The notes below the pieces were generated by a model. It did no database searches. It saw only the letters and a program-made list of their open reading frames with translations, and was not told where the DNA came from. This document shows, piece after piece, positions 8,325-16,409 of a DNA stretch of 29,776 nucleotides (positions within the stretch are counted from its first letter, which is position 1; each line of letters begins with the position of its first letter). The stretch lies in contig CAYRBR010000011.1 in the NCBI GenBank assembly GCA_964422555.1, positions 1-29,776 on the forward strand, in the 5' to 3' direction. The position numbers and the translations under genes were made by a program. This stretch comes from JAGLCW01 sp964422555 (GTDB taxonomy: Bacteria > Caldisericota > Caldisericia > UBA6126).

Positions 8325-9184
8325 TGAGTATTCTGATCGATGAAAAATCCCGGGTTGTTGTACAAGGTATTACGGGAAGAGATGGTTCTTTCCATGCCGA
8401 ACAAATGATTCAATATGGAACCAATGTTGTAGGTGGTGTTACACCAGGTAAGGGCGGTCAGTCGATACTAGGAGTTCCGGTTTTTGATTCTGTAAAAGAT
8501 GCAGTTTCAGAAGCAGAAGCTGATACATCTATCATAATGGTTCCTGCGAAATTTGCTTCCGACGCGATAATCGAAGCAGCGGATGCGGGTATTAGACTGG
8601 TGGTGTGTATTACAGAGGGAATTCCTGTTAACCAAATGATTAAAGTGCAAGCTTATCTGGCTACCAAACCCGATACAAGACTAATTGGCCCCAATTGTCC
8701 TGGTTTAATTTCTCCTGGAAAAAGTAAAGTAGGAATTCTTCCTGGACATATATTTAAGCAGGGGAATGTGGGAGTTGTTTCACGAAGTGGAACCCTAACA
8801 TACGAAATAGTATATAGTTTAACTAGCAAAGGGTTAGGTGAATCAACCTGCATTGGTATTGGTGGAGATCCTATTATCGGAACTCACTTTATTGACACCC
8901 TAGAGATGTTTAATAATGACCCACAAACTGAATCGATCGTTCTTATTGGTGAAATTGGTGGAGATGCAGAAGAAAAAGCAGCTCAGTATATTAAAGAGAA
9001 CATAAAAAAGAACGTAGTTGCTTTTATTGCTGGTGTAACTGCTCCTGCCGAAAAAAGAATGGGTCATGCCGGAGCCATTATTTCCCAAGGAATGGGAACC
9101 GCTGAAAGCAAAGTAAAAGCATTAGAAAAGGTGGGTGTGAAAGTGGCCCCAATTCCCTCAAAAATTGCGGATCTTTTGCGATGA
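8324..9184 (+). CDS. sucD: Succinyl-CoA synthetase alpha subunit
   Basis: This 286-residue subunit binds CoA and carries the histidine that is phosphorylated in the reaction. The N-terminal Rossmann domain has GITGRDGSFHAEQM (15-28) and GGVTPGKGGQ (37-46). GPNCPGLISPG is conserved at 122-132. The active-site His248 lies in GHAGAIISQGMGTAESK. It starts at the last base of the sucC stop and ends overlapping the next gene by four bases (ATGA), so all three are probably translated together. All catalytic features appear intact. Confidence 0.97.
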   Translation: MSILIDEKSRVVVQGITGRDGSFHAEQMIQYGTNVVGGVTPGKGGQSILGVPVFDSVKDAVSEAEADTSIIMVPAKFASDAIIEAADAGIRLVVCITEGIPVNQMIKVQAYLATKPDTRLIGPNCPGLISPGKSKVGILPGHIFKQGNVGVVSRSGTLTYEIVYSLTSKGLGESTCIGIGGDPIIGTHFIDTLEMFNNDPQTESIVLIGEIGGDAEEKAAQYIKENIKKNVVAFIAGVTAPAEKRMGHAGAIISQGMGTAESKVKALEKVGVKVAPIPSKIADLLR

Positions 9185-10182
9185 AAGCAACAATTTTAGG
9201 AGCTTCTGATAGTGGTACACAGGATCTGTTTGACATTGTAACAGGAGGCTCTGTTTCAAAACACAAAAACAAACTCATTGGAACAGCGAATGTGCCAGAC
9301 AATAGAGTAGATATCCTTTCCGCAAAATTTAAACCCAAGAAAACAACTTATACCCAGTTACAGTTTTTATCTACGCAACTGGAACCTGTATTTCCTTATG
9401 AAGATTTACGAGCATCTGATTTGTTTATCTTTTTACTGAAGGCACATGCTTCTTATGAGGGAGATGAATTCGATGTGAAGAAATCATACGAAGATATTGA
9501 TATGATTTTACGATTAAAAGATGTAGAGATTTTGGAACGTTTCATTGAGAGACACAAAAAAGATCCAAAAGCAAAAAAAGAAGTAGAGGAGTGTGCAACC
9601 CTTGCTTCCTGTATAGAAAATGGAGAAACTGTGCAACCACAAATGCTACGGTCCGATGTGGTAAAAAATTTAGGTCTAAATTCAATCATTCCAAGAATTG
9701 TTGTTTTAAATGTCGACGAGAGCGGGATACACGAAAGCACACAACAAGAGAAAGTTTTTCAATCTGAGTATCCTAACTTGAAGTACATAAAAATCTGTAT
9801 TCAACTTGAAAAAGAAATTTGTTCTTTAGACAAAGAAGATCAGCAAGAACTCTTTGATGAGTATAAGATAACTGAACCTGGTTTGAATTCTCTAATTAAT
9901 GCAACCTATCAACTGCTTGGCTTGGCAACATTTTTTACTGTTGGAGAAGATGAAGTACGAGCATGGACAATGCGACAAAATAGTCCTGCTTTAGAAGCAG
10001 CTGGGAAGATTCATACGGATATTCAAAAAGGTTTTATTCGAGCTGAAATTGTTCATTACCAAGATTTTGTTCAGCACAATTTTTCTTTCAAAGAATGTAA
10101 AGAAAACGGATGTTTCTATCTGGAAGGAAAAGAGTATGTTGTCCAAGATGGTGATATCATGCATGTACGCTTTAACATTTAG
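9181..10182 (+). CDS. Degenerate YchF-like protein with C-terminal TGS domain, no P-loop
   Basis: The C-terminal 90 residues (about 245-333) match the TGS/DUF933 end of the translation-linked ATPase YchF: LLGLATFFTVG, EVRAWT, AAGKIHTDIQKGFIRAE, VVQDGDIMHVRFN. The YchF-type nucleotide motif is also visible as VLNVDES (175-181). The N-terminus instead has LGASDSGTQ (6-14) where YchF has its Gly-Lys-Ser/Thr P-loop, and the DxxG region is gone (LSTQLEP, 63-69). Nucleotide hydrolysis is therefore unlikely, although the overall order of the fold is still traceable. At 333 residues it is slightly shorter than typical YchF (about 363). Its ATG overlaps the sucD stop. Function is unknown; a regulatory or scaffold pseudo-NTPase is inference. 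Confidence 0.82.
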   Translation: MKATILGASDSGTQDLFDIVTGGSVSKHKNKLIGTANVPDNRVDILSAKFKPKKTTYTQLQFLSTQLEPVFPYEDLRASDLFIFLLKAHASYEGDEFDVKKSYEDIDMILRLKDVEILERFIERHKKDPKAKKEVEECATLASCIENGETVQPQMLRSDVVKNLGLNSIIPRIVVLNVDESGIHESTQQEKVFQSEYPNLKYIKICIQLEKEICSLDKEDQQELFDEYKITEPGLNSLINATYQLLGLATFFTVGEDEVRAWTMRQNSPALEAAGKIHTDIQKGFIRAEIVHYQDFVQHNFSFKECKENGCFYLEGKEYVVQDGDIMHVRFNI

Positions 10183-10190
10183 GCATTTGA

Positions 10191-11447
10191 ATGAGTAATA
10201 CATTTGTATTGACAAATATTTCTGAGTGTATTGTTCCCCAGAGCTGTAACGGAAAACCCAGAGCAGGGATAAAACAGAAGGAGCTCCTTCGAATTCCTCA
10301 TGCTTACATTGCCGTTGAAGATGGCATTATACAAGATTTTGGATCAATGGAAGATATGGATTCAAAGTGGAAAGAGTTTCCAGTAAAAGATGCTGGAAAC
10401 CGACTTGTTATGCCAGGTTTTGTTGACCCTCATACACACCTTGTTTTTGCTGGAAATCGAGCTAGGGAGTATGTAGCCCGATTAACAGGTGAAGATTATT
10501 TATCCATTCTATCTTCTGGCGGGGGAATTCTGGAAACCGTTCAAGCAGTTCGTAATGCAAGCGTAGAAGAGTTAACTCAGAACACGATACACTATATCCA
10601 TGAATGTCTGTGCTATGGAACTACTGCCTTTGAGATCAAAAGTGGATATGGTTTAGACCTGGAAAATGAAATAAAAATGCTTCAAGCAGCAACAAGTGCT
10701 TTACATCAGTGTGGGGTGTGTGGAACAAGAACTCTATTGGCTGCCCATGCTTTTCCTCCTGAATACAAAAACGATCGGGATGGATACGTAGAACTTATTA
10801 ATAGTGAAATTACTCCTGCAGTAGCTCAGAAAAAACTGGCAGAGAATATCGATGTATTCTGTGAAAAGGGTGTGTTTGACGTGCAGCAGTCATCTTCCAT
10901 TCTGGAATGTGGAATTAAGAATGGATTGCGTCCCAAGATGCATGTAGATGAGTTTGAATCTCTTGGAGGTTTGTCGCTAGGTGCGAAGTTGAAAATTCTA
11001 TCGGCTGATCACTTAATGGTTTCGGATCCAAAGGAATATGCTGCTTTTCGAGAAGCTGGTTCTATCGGTGTTGTTTTACCTGGTACCTGTCTGGGGATGG
11101 TCGAAGATGAAATGAATCGGACCTATGCCAGAAATCTTATGGATGCCGATATACCTGTTGCAATTGGCACCGATTTTAATCCAGGAACGTGCATGTGTAA
11201 TTCGATGCAAATGATGATTGAAATTGCAATCCTTGTGCTTGGATTTACAGTTGAAGAGGCAATTAACGCTGCTACCGTGAATGCTTCCTTTGCGAGTGGT
11301 TTACAACACTGCACCGGTATGATAGAAAAAGGACTACGGGCAGATTTATTGATTCTTTCCATTCATAAGTTAGAAGAATTTCCGTATCGTTTTGGGTTGA
11401 ATAAAGTTACAAGACTGTTACTCAATGGGTTTGATTTTCCCTGTTGA
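10191..11447 (+). CDS. hutI: Imidazolonepropionase
   Basis: HutI hydrolyses imidazolonepropionate to formiminoglutamate in histidine breakdown. The 418-residue length is normal. The amidohydrolase metal ligands are visible: HTH in DPHTHLVFAGN (H81, H83), H251 in HVDEF, and D328 in GTDFNPGTC, with H274 in DHL as a further active-site residue. The family motifs KSGYGLD (150-156) and LLAAHAFPPEY (182-192, including H186) are present. It follows the YchF-like gene by eight bases, so it probably sits at the end of the sucCD operon. No hutH, hutU or formiminotransferase is in the window, so the rest of the pathway must lie elsewhere if it exists. Confidence 0.95.
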   Translation: MSNTFVLTNISECIVPQSCNGKPRAGIKQKELLRIPHAYIAVEDGIIQDFGSMEDMDSKWKEFPVKDAGNRLVMPGFVDPHTHLVFAGNRAREYVARLTGEDYLSILSSGGGILETVQAVRNASVEELTQNTIHYIHECLCYGTTAFEIKSGYGLDLENEIKMLQAATSALHQCGVCGTRTLLAAHAFPPEYKNDRDGYVELINSEITPAVAQKKLAENIDVFCEKGVFDVQQSSSILECGIKNGLRPKMHVDEFESLGGLSLGAKLKILSADHLMVSDPKEYAAFREAGSIGVVLPGTCLGMVEDEMNRTYARNLMDADIPVAIGTDFNPGTCMCNSMQMMIEIAILVLGFTVEEAINAATVNASFASGLQHCTGMIEKGLRADLLILSIHKLEEFPYRFGLNKVTRLLLNGFDFPC

Positions 11448-11536
11448 TTGAAGTATTATTTTGAAAAACTTTCGCAAGAATTATTAATTAAGGATTTTTA
11501 TGTTTTATTATTTTATTGTAATCCAAGGGGGTTTTG

Positions 11537-14479
11537 ATGAAACAACGAGTATATAAATATCTCAGTGTTGCCTTATCTGTTATAATGCTATGCAGTATTT
11601 TTATGGTTTCCAAACCAAATAGTGCTTCAGCAATTAAGAATTTTTACATGTCTGTTCAGCCACGTAAGGTTGCTACAAGAGCAACTTACAAATTCAATGT
11701 TACTATTGAAAAAAGATTAAAAGTACACGAACCAATTACATTGGTTTGGCCAGCTGGAACAATTATTGATCCACCCATCCCAAAAGACGAAAAGAAAAGA
11801 AAAGAACGTTTAACTCAAATTATTGAATCCATGTCAATTGGTTTATCTCCTTGCTCTGCTTGTCAAGGATTACCCAAAATTGAATCAACCCCCGACGGTG
11901 GAATATCCTTAACGTTTAATACTCATATCGAATTAAACCCGGCAATTGAAGGATACAGTGATATTGTTGTAACTGTTCCTGACACCTGCGGATTTGTCAC
12001 TCCACCCGAACCAGGTGAATATGTCTGGAAATTTTCTACTGGTGCAGAACCTTCATTGGTTTCTTCAAAACCATTTGAAATTGTTACCAGCGCCATTGGC
12101 GTACCAGAAGGAATGCCAGTAGTAGAAGTGAAACCTTCCTCTTTCCGTGCCAACGCTTCCTACAAAATTGGTTTCAACGTAGGACGAGGCGGATGGCTTC
12201 GTGAAGGAGACGGAAGAATTCGAATTAAATTTCCTGAAGGAACCGAGTTAACTAAAACCGATATCAAAGAGAAAAATATTTTAGTTAATGGAAAACCTTT
12301 AACTAACCCACCTTTAGCTGTTAGAAATCAATTTACATTCATTACCCCTGTTGAAATACCTGATAGCGGTCGAATTGAAGTTTTTATTGATGAAGGCGCT
12401 GGTGTTGTTAATCCACCAAAGCCCGGAGAATATGTAGTTGAAGTTTCCACTATTCCAGCTGACAAAGAATGGGTACAATCTGCTCCTTATCTTATTGAAA
12501 AAGGTGGAGCTTTGTTAAAAATCGTACCTGCCAAAGTAAATAAGAAAGCACAGTATTCTTTCTCCTTTATTTTGGAAGCTGGACAGAATCTTTCCAAAAG
12601 CGGAAAAATTGATGTCAAATTCCCAGAAGGAACAACAATCCCCGCTAGCCTAAGTGCATCTCAAATCTTGGTTGGTGGAAAACCAGTCAGTTCTGTTGAA
12701 GCCAACGGTCTCGAATTAGTTTTAACCTCTGCCGTTGCTGTAGCAGAAGAGAATGCGGTGGATGTTGTATTCAAAGCTGAAGCCGGTATTGTTAATACAA
12801 AAGAACCAGGCGAAGTGAAACTCGGTTATAGAGTTGATGGAGCCGGTGACTATTTAATGACCACAGGTGTTGAATTAATCGAATCCCGATTAGAGTTAGT
12901 AGACGTTGAAAACGAACCAAAGAATGCCCATTCCATTACCTCTTGGACTATCAAAGGAACAGTAGGTGATAACGGAGCATTGAAAAAGGGTGATAATCTA
13001 ACCATCATCTTCCCCGAAAATACAGATATGCCAGAATCGATTAAAGCTGGTACTGCTACCATTAATGAAGTAGAAGTTTCAAAAATGGAAGTGAAAGGTA
13101 CTTCTGTTTTATTCTTTGTACCAAAAGACATTGCTGGTGGTGGCGAATTTATCCTTAACACAACACTAGAAGCAGGCTTAAGAAATCCATCCGACGAAAA
13201 AGTTGGATACATTTTACAGGCAACTTCCAATAAAGAAGATGTCACGGTAGATTCTCCAACATTTTATACAACTCCAAAATTGCCCGAATCTTCCTATAAA
13301 ATTTCTGGTGGAGAAAAAGGCGAAAACGGTTGGTACTTGAAACCACCTATCGTTAGCTTCTCTTGTGATGATCCATCTGCAGTTATTAAACTTTTCTGGG
13401 ATGACAAAGACAATCAGATCATTACTTATGGTGGTGATCCAAAACCATTGGATGTTGGACAGTATGAATCCAGAATTACTTATTGGGCCGAATCAATTAC
13501 TGGTATTGAACCCCGTAAATCTTTTGTAGTTAAAGTTGACACCGTTTTACCAGAAGTAGTAATGATTAACCCTGAAGAACGTAGTACTGTTACCACAGAA
13601 CCAACAATCAAGGTTGAAGGTAGAACTACACTAATTAAAACAATACGTTTTGGGGTTGATTCCTTAGAATACGATCAAATTGCATTCATCAATGGAGAAA
13701 AAGTTACTGTGAATCCAGACGATGGCTATTTCTCAAAAATGATAGATTTGAAACAAGGTACAAACAATATCTTAGTTTTATGTAAAGACGAAGCGGGTCA
13801 CAAAAAAGAACTCGAATACGAAGTAGTATACGATACCGAACCACCTACTATTGATGTAACCTATCCAGAAGAAGGTAGCACAGTAACAAAGAGACGTTTT
13901 GAAATAACAGGTAAAACAGACCCAACCGCTCAGTTAACCATTAACGGTGAATTTGTTTATTTAGAAACAGATGGTAGTTTTGCACATGAAATGACTCCCA
14001 GAAAATTTGGTAAAATGACCTTGAAGTTTGAAGCAATTGACCCTGTTGGTAACGTTACCAAAGAAGAGATTAACTTCACATTTGGCTATACAATTAAACT
14101 GGTTATTGGAAAGAAAAGGGCTAGTGTGAATGGTGAAACACAAGATCTTTCCATGGCTCCTATTATCCAGAATGGTCGAACTTTAGTACCATTTGGTTTT
14201 ATTGCCAGAGCTCTTGGTGCTGTACCAGATGTTGGATATGATCCAAAAACCAAATTAGTTACAACAGTCTCATTAGAACTTGATGGTACAAAAGTTGTAT
14301 TAACCATTGGAAGTGATATTGCAAAAGTCAATGGAAAAGACTTGAAAATGGATGTTGCTTGTCAGATAATAAGTGGTAATACTATGGTGCCTGTCCGATT
14401 TGTTACCGAAAGCTTAGGTGCAGATATTGGATGGGAAGGTAAATCCCAAACCATTACCATAACGTATCCAAAATTATAG
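11537..14479 (+). CDS. Large secreted Ig-repeat protein with C-terminal copper-amine-oxidase-N (stalk) domain
   Basis: This 980-residue exported protein has a signal peptide cleaved after NSASA (about residue 32). About four related beta-sandwich repeats follow (roughly 35-185, 192-325, 326-445, 450-580), marked by IKFPEGT-like strands and PPEPGEY, PPKPGEY and TKEPGEV turns. An OmpL47-like region (about 590-680) and two Ig-like domains beginning near VDTVLPEV and YDTEPPTI come next. The last 130 residues are a copper-amine-oxidase N-terminal-like domain (NGRTLVPFGFIARALGA and NTMVPVRFVTESLGA), usually a cell-surface module. A CSAC motif (106-109) and Cys151 occur in the first repeat. The ATG follows AAGGGGG by five bases; an in-frame TTG at 11534 is less likely. 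It is probably a cell-envelope or S-layer-like protein. Confidence 0.8.
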   Translation: MKQRVYKYLSVALSVIMLCSIFMVSKPNSASAIKNFYMSVQPRKVATRATYKFNVTIEKRLKVHEPITLVWPAGTIIDPPIPKDEKKRKERLTQIIESMSIGLSPCSACQGLPKIESTPDGGISLTFNTHIELNPAIEGYSDIVVTVPDTCGFVTPPEPGEYVWKFSTGAEPSLVSSKPFEIVTSAIGVPEGMPVVEVKPSSFRANASYKIGFNVGRGGWLREGDGRIRIKFPEGTELTKTDIKEKNILVNGKPLTNPPLAVRNQFTFITPVEIPDSGRIEVFIDEGAGVVNPPKPGEYVVEVSTIPADKEWVQSAPYLIEKGGALLKIVPAKVNKKAQYSFSFILEAGQNLSKSGKIDVKFPEGTTIPASLSASQILVGGKPVSSVEANGLELVLTSAVAVAEENAVDVVFKAEAGIVNTKEPGEVKLGYRVDGAGDYLMTTGVELIESRLELVDVENEPKNAHSITSWTIKGTVGDNGALKKGDNLTIIFPENTDMPESIKAGTATINEVEVSKMEVKGTSVLFFVPKDIAGGGEFILNTTLEAGLRNPSDEKVGYILQATSNKEDVTVDSPTFYTTPKLPESSYKISGGEKGENGWYLKPPIVSFSCDDPSAVIKLFWDDKDNQIITYGGDPKPLDVGQYESRITYWAESITGIEPRKSFVVKVDTVLPEVVMINPEERSTVTTEPTIKVEGRTTLIKTIRFGVDSLEYDQIAFINGEKVTVNPDDGYFSKMIDLKQGTNNILVLCKDEAGHKKELEYEVVYDTEPPTIDVTYPEEGSTVTKRRFEITGKTDPTAQLTINGEFVYLETDGSFAHEMTPRKFGKMTLKFEAIDPVGNVTKEEINFTFGYTIKLVIGKKRASVNGETQDLSMAPIIQNGRTLVPFGFIARALGAVPDVGYDPKTKLVTTVSLELDGTKVVLTIGSDIAKVNGKDLKMDVACQIISGNTMVPVRFVTESLGADIGWEGKSQTITITYPKL

Positions 14480-14498
14480 ATTAAACCGGAGGCGGTGT

Positions 14499-15902
14499 AT
14501 GAACAAAAAAGTAAAACGATGTATCAGCATAGCATTTGTATGTGTTTTCACATTCCTAATTGTCTTTACAGGATATAAACCTGCATACAGAGTTTATGCT
14601 GCTGATGAAGATTTTACACCGTCTCCTTCTCCTGTTATTGTTGAACAGTTCACAGGTGGTTGGTGTGGTGCTTGTCCTATTGCTAGTGCTTCTATAGACT
14701 ATTGTGATAGAGTTTTTAACAGAGAATCAGATGTTTTTGTAAGTTTAGCATACCATTATCGTGATGTTCTGGCTACCTCTGAAACTACCCAAAGGAATGA
14801 ATATTACAATGTTAATCAGTATCCTACGGTATATGTAGAAGGCGTTGAGAAAATGGGATGGGGAAATAGTTTCAGTGAAATTATGGGAATATATCAAAAC
14901 ACCATTGAGCAATGTGCTGCTCAAAAATTTAGGCTTGCCGACATACAACTCAAAGCTGATTTTGATTCTCATAGTTTTCAAGTTAAGGTAAAAGCTAGAC
15001 AGGATTTTGGTAAACGTAAGATTAGTATAATGGCTGCTATATACGAAGATTGGGTGAATATAAGCATGGCCAACGGATCTCGTTTTCATCACAATGCGGT
15101 CAGAAAAATGCCTTATGGGTCTAAAGGGAAACCAATTAGATTAAAAGAAGGACAGATTTACGACGAAACACGTAAATTTGTATTGAATACTAATTCTTCT
15201 GAACAATGTGGAGTTGTTGTATTTTTACAAGACCAAGATAGTAAAGAAATTGTTGGATCAGCAATGTATAAGTTTTCTACCACCCCAAAATCTCTGTTTT
15301 ATTGGAATATTCCTCAAACTGGAGTTCAAGAGAAAAAAACATGCTTAGATGTGATGACTTTTAAAGTCGATAATGCTACCAAACTGAAAAAGATGTTTAT
15401 AAGCCTTGAAGTTTTTGATGAGTATTTTTCACTTGAGGATGCATTACTTCCAGAATCTTTAAAAGGGAAAGCGACTCTTGACTTTAATTCTAGTAAGAGC
15501 GAGATTACGATCGAATTTAATTCTCCTTTTTCAGGTTCAACCGATCTTTTTATCCTTTTGATAAATTTTAAAAAAGATACCGGAGACCAGGTTGTATTTT
15601 TCCCTTTAAATCAATTTATTGCTGTTGATGAAAGCAATAATAGCTTATACTATGGCTTAATCGATATGACCATTTTTTCAGCGATAAAAGTAATACCAAA
15701 TCCATTTGATTTGGATGGGAATAGTTCTGTGAATACTGATGATGTATCTTTTTTTGTAAAAACATTTGGAACCGAACGTGGTGATAAAGGTTTTGAAAAA
15801 ATCTGCGATTTTAATGGAGATCGCAGAATTGACTTGGAAGATCTGAATGCACTAATGCTGAATGAGGACTGGAGAATTAGAGAACAGTTCGAAGCTAAGT
15901 AG
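14499..15902 (+). CDS. Secreted Omp28-like thioredoxin protein with C-terminal dockerin
   Basis: A signal peptide (about 1-35) precedes an Omp28-like thioredoxin domain with CGAC at 56-59 in FTGGWCGAC. The Omp28-type region continues to about 260. A beta-rich domain (about 265-395) looks cohesin-like but is not a sure match. The C-terminus (about 401-455) is a dockerin-type module with two EF-hand-like calcium loops: DLDGNSSVNTDD (404-415) and DFNGDRRIDLED (437-448), each with acidic or Asn ligands at positions 1, 3, 5 and 12. The ATG follows GGAGGCGGTG closely, 19 bases after the stalk-protein gene, so they form an operon. Anchoring of a redox domain through the dockerin is inference. The stop overlaps that of acpS. 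Confidence 0.8.
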   Translation: MNKKVKRCISIAFVCVFTFLIVFTGYKPAYRVYAADEDFTPSPSPVIVEQFTGGWCGACPIASASIDYCDRVFNRESDVFVSLAYHYRDVLATSETTQRNEYYNVNQYPTVYVEGVEKMGWGNSFSEIMGIYQNTIEQCAAQKFRLADIQLKADFDSHSFQVKVKARQDFGKRKISIMAAIYEDWVNISMANGSRFHHNAVRKMPYGSKGKPIRLKEGQIYDETRKFVLNTNSSEQCGVVVFLQDQDSKEIVGSAMYKFSTTPKSLFYWNIPQTGVQEKKTCLDVMTFKVDNATKLKKMFISLEVFDEYFSLEDALLPESLKGKATLDFNSSKSEITIEFNSPFSGSTDLFILLINFKKDTGDQVVFFPLNQFIAVDESNNSLYYGLIDMTIFSAIKVIPNPFDLDGNSSVNTDDVSFFVKTFGTERGDKGFEKICDFNGDRRIDLEDLNALMLNEDWRIREQFEAK

Positions 15903-16248
15903 TATATAGAATTACAGCAACGGCATATTCTTTTTCATGAGAAATGCTAACCTGTAACTGATCAGAACCTATATCTGATCTATTTGTTTTGACAATAGGC
16001 CTGCCTTCTTGATCGTGAAGAATTTCGATATCATGGAAGGCAGGTTTTTTTATTGTTTTACTAACTGCTTTAATATATGCTTCTTTGGAAGCGAATTTAC
16101 CCGCAAGAGTCTCTTCAAAATTTTTTTTCTTCTTTGCATCGTCCCATTCGTCAGAACTCCCAACGAATTGTATCCACCATTTTTCTCCAAAATCCATACA
16201 TAGTTTTTTTATTCGGTCAATTTTTACAATGTCAATACCAATATTCAT
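15895..16248 (-). CDS. acpS: Holo-[acyl-carrier-protein] synthase
   Basis: AcpS transfers 4'-phosphopantetheine from CoA to acyl carrier protein, needed for fatty acid synthesis. The 117-residue protein matches the family length. It has the N-terminal GIDIVKIDR with the metal-binding Asp, the catalytic GKFASKEAYIKA motif and the C-terminal VSISHEKEYAVAV. The ATG at 16248 is preferred over an in-frame GTG at 16263, because that GTG is part of the GGTGGAG Shine-Dalgarno site. It is divergent from rpoB and tail-to-tail with the dockerin gene, overlapping by eight bases. Confidence 0.93.
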   Translation of the reverse strand: MNIGIDIVKIDRIKKLCMDFGEKWWIQFVGSSDEWDDAKKKKNFEETLAGKFASKEAYIKAVSKTIKKPAFHDIEILHDQEGRPIVKTNRSDIGSDQLQVSISHEKEYAVAVILYTT

Positions 16249-16257
16249 ATTTTGTTT

Positions 16258-16264
16258 CTCCACC
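16258..16264 (-). promoter_or_regulatory. Shine-Dalgarno site that fixes the acpS start
   Basis: On the reverse strand GGTGGAG lies nine bases before the ATG at 16248. It contains the alternative GTG codon, which argues against translation starting there. Confidence 0.7.
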
Positions 16265-16276
16265 GACTATTTTCTT

Positions 16277-16305
16277 TTGCTTTTTAGAACATTATATTAT
16301 ATACT
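16277..16305 (+). promoter_or_regulatory. Probable promoter of the rpoB-EF-G-like-rpoC operon
   Basis: TTGCTT (16277-16282), a 17-base spacer and TATACT (16300-16305) match the housekeeping promoter pattern well. Transcription would start near 16312, giving a leader of about 98 bases before the rpoB GTG. I see only a weak four-pair GTGA/TCAC stem in the leader (16375-16389) and no recognisable ribosomal-protein binding site. Confidence 0.5.
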
Positions 16306-16319
16306 AAATGTTTGTTAAA
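16291..16319 (-). promoter_or_regulatory. Probable acpS promoter
   Basis: Reverse-strand TTTAAC (16319-16314), a 17-base spacer and a perfect TATAAT (16296-16291) form a plausible promoter. A second TATAAT overlaps it just upstream (16301-16296). The element physically overlaps the forward rpoB promoter. Confidence 0.45.
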
Positions 16320-16409
16320 TTGATTTTTTTTTAGATACGGTTATTGCAGGGATACTATGGTTATTTGTAGCCTTGTGATTGTATTTCACATGGTATTAAG
16401 GAGTATATT

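Noticed and set aside
11448..11533. Possible promoter ahead of the stalk-domain gene
   Set aside because: The stretch is very AT-rich with many TATTAT-like words, but no well-spaced -35/-10 pair stands out. The TTGAAA at 11461 gives only a 15-base spacer to TATTAA.
12850..13245. 131-codon reverse open frame inside the stalk-domain gene
   Set aside because: It is a shadow of the forward repeat-protein frame, with no ribosome binding site and no recognisable domain.
16375..16389. Possible regulatory hairpin in the rpoB leader
   Set aside because: The stem is only four pairs (GTGA/TCAC) with a seven-base loop, too weak to call an attenuator or protein-binding site.
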